In this document: positions 3,961 to 10,837 of the stretch, one piece after another
How positions within the stretch are numbered: position 1 is the first letter of the stretch
Layout: the number at the start of each line of letters is the position of its first letter
From: Parvibaculum sp045863935
GTDB taxonomy: Bacteria; Pseudomonadota; Alphaproteobacteria; Parvibaculales; Parvibaculaceae
Reading direction: 5' to 3'
NCBI RefSeq assembly: GCF_045863935.1
Contig: NZ_BTVP01000060.1
Location: 1-13,492, forward strand
DNA length: 13,492 nt
Notes under the pieces: model-generated
Databases searched by the model: none
What the model saw: the letters and a program-made list of their open reading frames with translations, nothing else
Told to the model about the DNA's origin: nothing
Made by a program: the position numbers and the translations under genes

Positions 3961-6681
3961 GTGGCGTCAGCGGTAGAGCGGCCGGGCGAGAAACAGATCG
4001 GGCGCGCCTGGCATGCGATGGAGGCAAGCGAGGCGCGGGACGCGTTCGGCACGCCGGCGGGCGGGCTTGCCGAGGATGAGGCGGAACGCCGCCTCGCCGC
4101 TCATGGACCGAACCGGCTGCCGAAAGGCAAGCAGCGCGGGCCGTTCGTCCGCCTTCTTCTCCAGTTTCACAATCTTCTCATCTATGTGCTGATCGCGGCG
4201 GGCGTTCTCGCGGCGGCAATCGGACATGGCACGGATGCCACCGTGATCGGGCTTGTGGTGATTGCGAATGCGGCGATCGGCTTCGTGCAGGAGGGGCGCG
4301 CGGAAAGAGCGCTCGATGCGATCCGCGCCATGATCGATCCGCATGCCTCGGTGATGCGCGGCGGAAGGCGGCTGACTATCGCCGCGGAGCGTGTGGTGCC
4401 GGGCGACCTCGTCATGCTCGAGGCGGGAGACCGCGTGCCCGCCGACATCCGCCTCGTCAAGTCGAGCAATCTCAAGATCGACGAAGCGGCGCTGACGGGC
4501 GAATCCGTGCCGGTGGACAAGATGACGGGGCCGGTGAACGCCGACGCCCCGCTCGGCGACCGCGCGGGCATGGCCTATTCGGGCACCTTTATCGCGGCAG
4601 GGCAGGGCACAGGCGTTGCCGTGGCGACGGGCGCGGCGACCGAACTCGGGCGGATCAGCGGCATGATCGGCGCGGTGGAAAAACTCACCACGCCGCTGGT
4701 GCGGCAGATGGACGGTTTCGCGCGGCAGGTGACGGTTGCCGTGCTCGGCGTATCGGGCTTCGTCTTCGCCTATGCGGCGTTCGTTGCGGGTTATGAGGCG
4801 GGCGAAGCTTTCATGATCGTCGTGGGGATCGCGGTCTCCGCCATTCCCGAGGGACTGCCCGCCGTGATGACCATCACGCTGGCCGTCGGTGTGCAGCGCA
4901 TGGCGAGCCGCAATGCGATCATCCGGCGGCTGCCCGCCGTGGAGACGCTGGGCGCGGTCTCCATCATCTGTTCCGACAAGACGGGTACGCTGACGAAAAA
5001 CGAGATGACGGTGAGCGCGGCGGTGACGGCGGCCGAGCAGTTCAAGGTGGAGGGATCGGGCTACGAACCTGAGGGACGTTTTCTCATCTCGGGCGAGGCG
5101 ATCGACATCGCCGCCTATCCTGTGCTCGAGGAATTGTCGCTCGCGGGCGTGCTCTGCAACGATGCGCATCTGCGGCAGGTGGACGGCAAATGGCTGACCG
5201 ACGGCGACCCGATGGAGGGGGCGCTGCTCTCCTTCGCCATGAAGGCCGGGCACGACGTGGCGACGGCGAGGGCACGGTTCACGAGGCTCGACGACATTCC
5301 CTTCGATGCGCGGCACCGCTACATGGCGACGCTCAATGCGCGGGACGGGCATGCACCGGTTCTCTATGTGAAGGGGGCGCCCGAGCGCGTGATCGCGATG
5401 TGCGAGCGGGCGGCGGCACCGGAGGGAACATGCGATCTCGATGCGGGCCGCTGGCTCCGGCAGGTGGACGCGCTGGCGGCGGAGGGGCAGCGGGTGATTG
5501 CGCTGGCGCGCCGCGTCATGCCGGAAGGGACGGAGACAATTTCGCAGGCCGATGCCGAAACGGGGCTCACCATGCTCGGGCTGGTGGCGCTGATCGATCC
5601 GCCGCGGCCGGAAGCGGTGAACGCCATTGCGGAATGCCGGGCGGCGGGGATTGCCGTGAAGATGATCACGGGCGACCATGCCGTGACGGCGCGCGCGATC
5701 GCGCGGCAACTGGGCTTGTCCGACGAGGCGCGGACGGTGACAGGGCAAGACCTCGATGCGATGGACGATGCGCGCTTTGCGCAAGAAGCGCAGGCGGCGA
5801 GTGTGTTCGCGCGGACGAGCCCCGAACACAAGCTGCGGCTTGTCGAAGCGCTGCAGGCGGACGGATCCGTGATCGCGATGACGGGCGACGGGGTGAACGA
5901 CGCGCCCGCGCTGAAGCGCGCGGATGTCGGTGTCGCCATGGGCCGCAAGGGCACGGAGGCGGCGAAGGAGGCGAGCGAGATGGTGCTCGCCGACGACAAT
6001 TTCGCTTCCATCGTCGCGGCGGTGCGCGAGGGGCGGACGGTCTACGACAATCTCACCAAGATGATCGCGCTCGAGCTGCCGACGAATGGCGGCGAGGCCT
6101 TCACGATCATCATGGCCATCCTGTTCGGGCTGACGCTGCCGGTGACGCCCGTGCAGATTCTCTGGATCAACATGGTGACGACGGTGGCCCTGAGCGTCAC
6201 GCTCGCCTTCGAGCCGACGGAACCCGGCGCAATGTTGCGGCCGCCGCAGCCCGTGGGACAGAAGCTCCTGTCCGGACGGCTGCTCTGGCGCATCCTTTTC
6301 GTGTCGGTGCTGATGGTCGCTGGCGCCTTCGGCACCTATGCCTCGATGATCGAGCGCGGGCTGCCGGTGGAGACGGCACGGACGATGGTGGTGAATGCGC
6401 TGGTCGTCATGGAAATTTTCTATCTCTTCAGCGTGCGATATGTGCATGGCACGTCGCTGACATGGGAAGGCGTGCTCGGTACGCGCGCGGTTCTCATGGG
6501 CGTTGCGGCGGTTGTGGTGGCGCAGTTCGCGTTCACCTATCTGCCGCTCCTGCAACGCGTGTTCGACAGCCGGCCGGTCGCGGCGGAGGACGGGCTTCTC
6601 ATCATCGGCGTGGGCGTTGCGCTTCTCGTCGTGGTGGAGATCGAAAAGCGCGTGGCGCGGCGCATGGGTTTTGCGGGATGA
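3961..6681 (+). CDS. P2-type cation-transporting P-type ATPase
   Basis: A 906-residue inner-membrane ion pump with all catalytic motifs: TGES (Glu181) in the actuator domain, DKTGTLT with phospho-acceptor Asp339, KGAPERV (Lys471) in the nucleotide domain, and GDGVNDAP (Asp643, Asp647). PEGLP (Glu297) in helix M4 places it in the P2 (Ca2+/Na+-like) group. It has no CPC motif or heavy-metal domain, so it is not a P1B copper pump. M5 keeps Asn709 and Glu712, and M6 keeps Asn737 and Thr740. The aspartate equivalent to SERCA Asp800 is Thr741, so the ion is uncertain. The GTG at 3961 keeps the family-typical AWHAMEASEARDAFG; an ATG at 4018 would truncate it. It lies 94 bases after bufD with its own likely promoter. 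Confidence 0.9.
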   Translation: MASAVERPGEKQIGRAWHAMEASEARDAFGTPAGGLAEDEAERRLAAHGPNRLPKGKQRGPFVRLLLQFHNLLIYVLIAAGVLAAAIGHGTDATVIGLVVIANAAIGFVQEGRAERALDAIRAMIDPHASVMRGGRRLTIAAERVVPGDLVMLEAGDRVPADIRLVKSSNLKIDEAALTGESVPVDKMTGPVNADAPLGDRAGMAYSGTFIAAGQGTGVAVATGAATELGRISGMIGAVEKLTTPLVRQMDGFARQVTVAVLGVSGFVFAYAAFVAGYEAGEAFMIVVGIAVSAIPEGLPAVMTITLAVGVQRMASRNAIIRRLPAVETLGAVSIICSDKTGTLTKNEMTVSAAVTAAEQFKVEGSGYEPEGRFLISGEAIDIAAYPVLEELSLAGVLCNDAHLRQVDGKWLTDGDPMEGALLSFAMKAGHDVATARARFTRLDDIPFDARHRYMATLNARDGHAPVLYVKGAPERVIAMCERAAAPEGTCDLDAGRWLRQVDALAAEGQRVIALARRVMPEGTETISQADAETGLTMLGLVALIDPPRPEAVNAIAECRAAGIAVKMITGDHAVTARAIARQLGLSDEARTVTGQDLDAMDDARFAQEAQAASVFARTSPEHKLRLVEALQADGSVIAMTGDGVNDAPALKRADVGVAMGRKGTEAAKEASEMVLADDNFASIVAAVREGRTVYDNLTKMIALELPTNGGEAFTIIMAILFGLTLPVTPVQILWINMVTTVALSVTLAFEPTEPGAMLRPPQPVGQKLLSGRLLWRILFVSVLMVAGAFGTYASMIERGLPVETARTMVVNALVVMEIFYLFSVRYVHGTSLTWEGVLGTRAVLMGVAAVVVAQFAFTYLPLLQRVFDSRPVAAEDGLLIIGVGVALLVVVEIEKRVARRMGFAG

Positions 6682-6716
6682 GGTGGGGCGTGTTCTTCAC
6701 AGCCGCGTGATGACGC

Positions 6717-6755
6717 GTGTGCCAGCTTGCGCGCCAACGTGATTGCAGTTGATTT
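6717..6755 (+). promoter_or_regulatory. Conserved element upstream of buf operon 2, candidate promoter/operator
   Basis: This is the counterpart of 1185-1224. GTGTGC (6717-6722), TTGCGCG, GTGAT and CAGTTGATTT recur at the same spacing. TTGCGC (6727-6732) and TGATTT (6750-6755) are 17 bases apart. It starts 35 bases after the ATPase stop, so operon 2 probably has its own transcription start rather than depending on the ATPase. Confidence 0.45.
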
Positions 6756-6787
6756 CCCTCCGGGAGTGCGGCGGGGCATGGTCAATC

Positions 6788-6861
6788 TGCAAGCGGCGGA
6801 CGACCGGCACACCCCCCCCCGGTTTCTCCCTCCCCCAGAAACCCCGTCTCCGCCGCTTGCA
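6788..6861 (+). ncRNA. Structured leader RNA of buf operon 2 (nested stem-loops)
   Basis: Outer stem P1 pairs 6788-6800 with 6849-6861, 13 perfect base pairs. Inner stem P2 pairs GGTTTCT (6821-6827) with AGAAACC (6837-6843) around a C-rich loop. A C9 tract (6812-6820) precedes P2. Relative to copy 1, two P1 pairs have switched identity with both partners changed (6791/6858 and 6793/6856), and two P2 G-U pairs have become G-C and U-A. Spacing from the CAGTTGATTT block (41 bases) and to the bufA start (51 versus 52 bases) is kept. CTCCGG (6758-6763) could also pair with CCGGAG (6899-6904) over the ribosome binding site. Confidence 0.6.
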
Positions 6862-6912
6862 TCCATTTTGTGGCGTCAGTCCAAACAACCGAACTCAACC
6901 GGAGACCAGAAT

Positions 6913-7212
6913 ATGTCGAAGACCCTCATCACCAACTCGATCGCCGCCGCCGGCGCCATTGCGACCGCTCTCGCCTTTACCGCCATTGCGACACCGTCGC
7001 ATGCGGAAGACGCCGCGATGGAGAAGTGCTACGGCGTGGCGCTGGCCGGCAAGAACGACTGCGCCGCCGGTCCCGGCACGACCTGCGCCGGCACGTCGAC
7101 GCTCGACTATCAGGGCAATGCCTGGAGCCTCGTGCCGGCCGGCACCTGCACCAGCATCGAGACGCCGCGTGGCAATGGCAGCCTCGAAGCCAAAGACACG
7201 CAGCTTCCGTAA
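6913..7212 (+). CDS. bufA: Bufferin precursor BufA (DUF2282), copy 2
   Basis: A 99-residue precursor. Its signal peptide (MSKTLITNSIAAAG... ending PSHA before ED) differs from copy 1 at several residues, but the mature part differs only at residue 86 (Arg instead of His). The four cysteines 39, 50, 58 and 79 are kept. Much of the mature region carries synonymous differences, so the identity is not simply a very recent duplication, although the last third is nearly identical in DNA. The ATG at 6913 has CCGGAG about 8 bases upstream. The product should be a periplasmic copper-binding peptide after modification by BufB, inferred from the family. Confidence 0.9.
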   Translation: MSKTLITNSIAAAGAIATALAFTAIATPSHAEDAAMEKCYGVALAGKNDCAAGPGTTCAGTSTLDYQGNAWSLVPAGTCTSIETPRGNGSLEAKDTQLP

Positions 7213-7241
7213 TAGCGGGACACGCGAAGGAGCCGTTGCGC

Positions 7242-8147
7242 ATGACACAGCCTCGGTCATATTCCAGCGCTTCTCCGCGCGCGCTGAACCCGGTCCCGGC
7301 AGATGCCGGGATCGGGCTCAAGCCGCAGCATTATCGCGAGATCATCTCGACGAAGCCGAAGCTCGGCTGGTTCGAGGTGCATGCCGAAAATTACATGGGC
7401 GCGGGCGGGCCGCCGCATCGCTATCTTGGCGCCATTCGCGAGCTTTACCCGCTTTCGCTTCACGGCGTGGGCCTGTCGCTCGGGTCGGCCGGACCGCTCG
7501 ACCGCGCGCATGTGTTGCGCCTGAAGGAGCTGATCGGGCGCTACGAGCCGGGCCTCGTGTCTGAGCATCTCGCCTGGACGCGGCACGGGGCAACGCATTT
7601 CAACGATCTTCTTCCCGTGCCTCTGACGCGCGAGGCGCTCGACGTCATGGCGGCGCATGTGAGCGAGACGCAGGAGCTTCTCGGGCGGCAGATCCTGATC
7701 GAGAACCCCTCCGTCTATGCCGATATCGGCGGTGCGGAGATGAGCGAGCCCGAATTCCTTGTTGCGCTTGCGCGGCGGACGGGATGCGGGTTGCTGATCG
7801 ACGTCAATAATGTGCATGTTTCCTGCTCCAATCTCGGCAAGAGCGCGGCGGACTGGCTGGACGGCATTCCCGCCGAGCTCGTCCATGAGGTGCATCTCGC
7901 CGGACATGCGGTGGAGGAGCTCGAGGGCGGAAGGCTGCTGATCGACGATCACGGCAGTGCGGTGCGCGACGAGGTGTTCGCGCTTTATCGCGACTTCATC
8001 GAACGGATCGGCGCGCGGCCGACGCTGATCGAGCGCGACAAGAACGTGCCCGAACTCGGCGAGCTGATCGCGGAAGCGATGCGTGCGCAGCGCTGCCTAG
8101 ACCGGGCCCGAAATTTCGACCTGGTGCTCGGGGCCCGTCATGGCTGA
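7242..8147 (+). CDS. bufB: Bufferin-modifying multinuclear non-haem iron oxidase BufB (DUF692), copy 2
   Basis: A 301-residue paralogue of the copy-1 oxidase, alignable without gaps and about four-fifths identical by eye. The residues expected to bind iron are all present at the same positions: EVHAENYM, SLHG, SEHLAW, IENPS, DVNNVHVS, EVHLAG, IDDHG and IERD. The first 30 codons and the 29-base gap after bufA are nearly identical in DNA to copy 1, after which the genes diverge sharply. AAGGAG (7227-7232) precedes the ATG. The last 8 bases overlap bufC2. Since the mature BufA peptides are almost the same, each oxidase could probably act on either precursor. Confidence 0.92.
   Translation: MTQPRSYSSASPRALNPVPADAGIGLKPQHYREIISTKPKLGWFEVHAENYMGAGGPPHRYLGAIRELYPLSLHGVGLSLGSAGPLDRAHVLRLKELIGRYEPGLVSEHLAWTRHGATHFNDLLPVPLTREALDVMAAHVSETQELLGRQILIENPSVYADIGGAEMSEPEFLVALARRTGCGLLIDVNNVHVSCSNLGKSAADWLDGIPAELVHEVHLAGHAVEELEGGRLLIDDHGSAVRDEVFALYRDFIERIGARPTLIERDKNVPELGELIAEAMRAQRCLDRARNFDLVLGARHG
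7286..7319 (+). repeat. Palindrome inside the bufB2 coding region
   Basis: This is the counterpart of 1752-1785. Positions 7286-7300 pair with 7305-7319, with one A-C mismatch (7288/7317) and one G-T pair (7293/7312), around an AGAT loop. It lies 44 bases after the start of bufB2, as in copy 1. Confidence 0.65.
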
Positions 8148-8910
8148 GGGACTTGCAGCGTTCCAGGCGGCATTTGCCGAAGCGCTCGCCACAGGCGGCG
8201 CGGCACCCGCCGCTGTCGCAGCCGCGCCGGGCACGCCGCCTGCGGCGAAGCGCTTCGATGTCTACCGCAACAATGTTCATGCGAGCCTGATCGATGCGCT
8301 GGAAGCCGCGTTCCCCGCCGTGGAACGGCTTGTCGGACGCGATTTCTTTCGCGCGGCGGCGCGGCTTCACCTCGAAAGCGGCATGCCGGAGCGCGGCACG
8401 CTGATCGGCTTCGGGGCGGGGTTCCCGCATTTCCTCGACAGCTTCCCGCCGCTGCGCTCGCTTCCCTATCTGGGCGATGTGGCGCGGCTCGAATTGCTGT
8501 GGCTGCAGGCCTATCACGCCACGGAAGCGGCGCCGCTCGACCCGGCCGTCTTCGCGCGGATGGGGGCGGAGGAGATTTCCGTGCTGCGGCCCGTTCTTCA
8601 CCCGTCGCTGCGGCTTTTTTCGTCGCGCTATCCCGTGGCCGAGATATGGCGGACGAACCGCGAGGATGAGGACGTGAAGCCCGTGGCGCTCAACGCGGGC
8701 GGCGACGCGCTCATCGTCGTGAGGCCGGAGGCGGATGTGCTGGTCTACAAGCTGCCGACGCCGCAGATCGCCTTTCTCAGGGCGCTGCGCGAGGGGGCGA
8801 ATTTCGGCGAGGCGGCGCTGACGCTGCCGCCGGCGTCGATCGTGGGCCTCTCCAAGCTTCTGCAGGAGCTTGGCCGCAAGGGCGTCTTCGCCGCGGCGGC
8901 GGTGCAATAG
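8140..8910 (+). CDS. bufC: BufC, DUF2063 partner protein of the bufferin oxidase, copy 2
   Basis: A 256-residue DUF2063-type protein, more diverged from its paralogue than the oxidases are. Family patterns are RFDVYRNNVHASLIDALEAA, FPAVERLVGRDFFRAAA, YLGDVARLELLW and VLHPSLRLFSSRYPVAEIW. It starts within the end of bufB2 (8-base overlap, ATGGCTGA). By family it should help BufB2 recognise the precursor. No bufD follows: the next gene is on the opposite strand and ends 28 bases away. Operon 2 therefore has three genes, or borrows BufD from operon 1. Confidence 0.88.
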   Translation: MAEGLAAFQAAFAEALATGGAAPAAVAAAPGTPPAAKRFDVYRNNVHASLIDALEAAFPAVERLVGRDFFRAAARLHLESGMPERGTLIGFGAGFPHFLDSFPPLRSLPYLGDVARLELLWLQAYHATEAAPLDPAVFARMGAEEISVLRPVLHPSLRLFSSRYPVAEIWRTNREDEDVKPVALNAGGDALIVVRPEADVLVYKLPTPQIAFLRALREGANFGEAALTLPPASIVGLSKLLQELGRKGVFAAAAVQ

Positions 8911-8921
8911 CTCCCGAGAAG

Positions 8922-8935
8922 TTCCGTGTACGGAA
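8922..8935. terminator. Small hairpin between convergent genes
   Basis: TTCCGT (8922-8927) pairs with ACGGAA (8930-8935) with a 2-base loop and is followed by AA. It sits in the 28-base gap between the 3' ends of bufC2 and the CoA-transferase, where a bidirectional terminator would be expected. The stem is short and there is no clear T-run, so support is weak. Confidence 0.3.
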
Positions 8936-8938
8936 AAT

Positions 8939-10135
8939 CTACTTTATCGCACCGGAAGACCGGAGGGCGTCGATTTCGGCATCCGTGAAACCCGCGGCCT
9001 GCAGCGTTTCGAGCGTGTGCTGGCCGAGCGCGGGGGAGGCCGATTTCGGCGTGTCGTCGTAGCCGGGAAAGCGGATGGGCGAAGCGGGGGCGAGATAGGT
9101 GCCGCTGCCGTCTTCCTCCGGCACCTTGACGTAGGCACCCGCCGCATGGGCCTGGGGATCGGCGAAGACGTCGGCGGGACGCATGAGCGGCGCCCAGATG
9201 ATGTCTTCCGCGTCGAGTTTCGCGCGCCAGTACTCGACATCGTGTGCGGCGAAGGCGGCATCGAGAATGTCGACGAGTTCGGCGGCGTTGGCGCGGCGCT
9301 TTTTCGGGTTGTCGAAGCGCTCGTCGGTTTCGAGTTCGGGCCTGCCGATGGCGCGGCAGACGGCCGTCCAGTCGACCGTGCCCTGGCGCGGCACGATGAC
9401 GATCCAGGTGTCCTTCGTCTGGAAGAAGTTGCTGATCGGCATGAGGGCTTCGTGGCGCGACTTGGTGGAGCCGAGCTTGCCGTAGCGGAGCTGGACGGCG
9501 GTGTCGGAGCCGGCGGCATAGATGCCGGCGCGCAGCAGCGAGGCCTCGACGAGGCGGCCCGTGCCCGTCGTCTGGCGCTCGACCAGCGCGGCGAGAATAC
9601 CGCCGACCGTCGCCATGCTTGTGGTGTGGTCGCCGATGCCGGTGCGCAGCGTGACGGGCTCCTTGCCCTTGACGGTCTGCAGCCAGCCGACGCCCGAGCG
9701 GGCATAGAAGGCGGCGATGTCGAAGCCGGGGCGGTCGCGGTCCGGGCCTTCGAGGCCATAGCCGGTGACGCTGGCATAGACGAGGCGGGGGTTCACCTGT
9801 TTCAGGCTCTCGTAGTCGAGGCCCGCGCGCTCCAGCCCGCCGGGTCGGACATTGGTGATGAAAACGTCGGCGTCCTTCACGAGGCGCTTCACGGCCTCGA
9901 CGCCTTCGGGCTTCGAGGTATCGATGGCGAGGCCTTTTTTCCCGCGATTGTCGAGGTCGAAGATGGGGGAGCCCTTGAGGTGCTCGGCGCCGACATTGCG
10001 CATGGTGTAGCGCATGGGGCAGCCGGAGAGCGGCTCGATCTTCACGACCTCCGCGCCCCAGTCCGCGAGAATGCCGCCCGCGCCGGGTGCCGCGATATAG
10101 GTGGCCATTTCGATGACCTTGATGCCCTCAAGCAT
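8939..10135 (-). CDS. CaiB/BaiF family (class III) CoA-transferase
   Basis: A 398-residue cytoplasmic enzyme of the class III CoA-transferase family, which moves CoA between carboxylic acids through an aspartyl-CoA thioester. The N-terminal Rossmann-like part (GIKVIEMATYIAAPGAGGILADWGAEVVKIE) and VFITNVRPGGLERAGLDYESL are typical. Asp139 in RPGFDIAAFYARSG is the likely catalytic aspartate, and GDHTTSMATVGGILAAL follows as expected. Length is normal for the family. The substrate cannot be read from sequence; racemases of the Amacr group share the fold. It stands alone on the minus strand, converging on buf operon 2, and shows no functional link to it. Confidence 0.87.
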   Translation of the reverse strand: MLEGIKVIEMATYIAAPGAGGILADWGAEVVKIEPLSGCPMRYTMRNVGAEHLKGSPIFDLDNRGKKGLAIDTSKPEGVEAVKRLVKDADVFITNVRPGGLERAGLDYESLKQVNPRLVYASVTGYGLEGPDRDRPGFDIAAFYARSGVGWLQTVKGKEPVTLRTGIGDHTTSMATVGGILAALVERQTTGTGRLVEASLLRAGIYAAGSDTAVQLRYGKLGSTKSRHEALMPISNFFQTKDTWIVIVPRQGTVDWTAVCRAIGRPELETDERFDNPKKRRANAAELVDILDAAFAAHDVEYWRAKLDAEDIIWAPLMRPADVFADPQAHAAGAYVKVPEEDGSGTYLAPASPIRFPGYDDTPKSASPALGQHTLETLQAAGFTDAEIDALRSSGAIK

Positions 10136-10309
10136 GATGTCCGTTCCCCGTTAGCGATTTTCTGGTTGGCGCGGATCATCCATGAAAAGGCGGGGGAGTC
10201 AAAATTTCGGGCTCCAACCCCTCAAAATCCCGCTGGACGGAATCGCGAGGGCGGAGAATCCTGTGTGCTGCCGGGCGGGGGCCCGGTGTCGATCAGGGGG
10301 GAATTTCAC
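10136..10309. other. Divergent intergenic region with a GC-rich hairpin
   Basis: This 174-base gap should hold the promoters of the CoA-transferase (leftward) and the DoxX gene (rightward), but no convincing -35/-10 pair was seen. CCGGGC (10271-10276) pairs with GCCCGG (10281-10286) over a G4 loop, 23 bases before the DoxX start. No small ORF with a credible ribosome binding site was found. Confidence 0.4.
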
Positions 10310-10723
10310 ATGACGCCAGGTTTTGTCGCGGCCATTCTGGAGGCGCGGGCTGTTGCCATCTTCACGCGCGTGTTGCTCACTTTCATGTTCTGGGGCGCCG
10401 GGCTCGGCTTTCTCGTGAATTTCGGCGAGAGCGTCGAGATCATGAGGTCGCTCGGCTTCTCGCAGCCCGAACTCGTGGTGATCGCGACGGCGGCGACCCA
10501 GCTCATCGGCTCGGCGCTGGTGATCTGGGGGCGGTATGTGTGGCTCGGCGCGGGGATGCTCGGCGTCTTCACTTTTCTTACCATCCTGCTCATCCATAAT
10601 TTCTGGGCGATGCCGGAGGGGCCGCAAAAGGTAAACAGTTTCCATACATTCACAGAGCATCTGTCCGTGATCGGAGCGCTTATCCTCGTTTCGATCGCCA
10701 TGCACAGACGCTCCGGTAACTGA
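10310..10723 (+). CDS. DoxX family membrane protein
   Basis: A 137-residue protein with four predicted membrane helices (about residues 14-35, 54-73, 77-96 and 116-131), matching the DoxX/YphA fold. Recognisable segments are RVLLTFMFWGAGLGFLVNF, MRSLGFSQPELVVIATAATQL and HNFWAMPEG. The ATG at 10310 follows a G-rich ribosome binding site (GGGGGGA). It resembles YphA-like DoxX proteins more than the BufD encoded at 3399-3866, sharing none of the KVEGF or EHEYALPF segments. Its function is unknown and it appears to be a single-gene transcript. Confidence 0.75.
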   Translation: MTPGFVAAILEARAVAIFTRVLLTFMFWGAGLGFLVNFGESVEIMRSLGFSQPELVVIATAATQLIGSALVIWGRYVWLGAGMLGVFTFLTILLIHNFWAMPEGPQKVNSFHTFTEHLSVIGALILVSIAMHRRSGN

Positions 10724-10749
10724 AATCCGACGTTTCCGTGTGCGCCAGA

Positions 10750-10764
10750 GTAAATCTTCATTAA
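10750..10764 (+). promoter_or_regulatory. Possible CtrA-type site upstream of the DUF2336 gene
   Basis: GTAA-N7-TTAA matches seven of the eight bases of the alphaproteobacterial CtrA box TTAA-N7-TTAA. It lies 74 bases before the preferred start of the DUF2336 gene. TAGGCT (10777-10782) could serve as a -10, but a clear -35 is missing. Such short motifs arise by chance, so this is only a lead. Confidence 0.3.
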
Positions 10765-10837
10765 GCGCTTTTGCCCTAGGCTTTGACCGGTGCGCAACGA
10801 ACCGATTGGCGCGAAACCGGGAAGGCCTGGGGCCCAG

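Noticed and set aside
3967..6555. A very long open frame on the minus strand opposite the ATPase
   Set aside because: It is a high-GC antisense shadow: His/Arg-rich, no recognisable domain, and fully inside a gene with all P-type ATPase motifs.
3961..6681. Copper-exporting P1B ATPase partnered with the bufferins
   Set aside because: There is no CPC/CPH motif and no N-terminal metal-binding domain; PEGLP and the M5/M6 sequences place it in the P2 group.
5190..6710. A 506-codon open frame on the plus strand inside the ATPase gene
   Set aside because: Its Gly/Arg/Ala-rich translation has no domain, as expected for an alternative frame of a GC-rich gene.
6789..6860. Intrinsic terminator (attenuator) in the buf leaders
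   Set aside because: Neither leader has a U-tract after the outer stem, so Rho-independent attenuation is not supported.
8870..10309. A plus-strand open frame running through the CoA-transferase region into the DoxX gene, suggesting a large fusion
   Set aside because: The upstream part is antisense to a clear CaiB-type gene and has no domain; the DoxX part has its own ribosome binding site and start at 10310.
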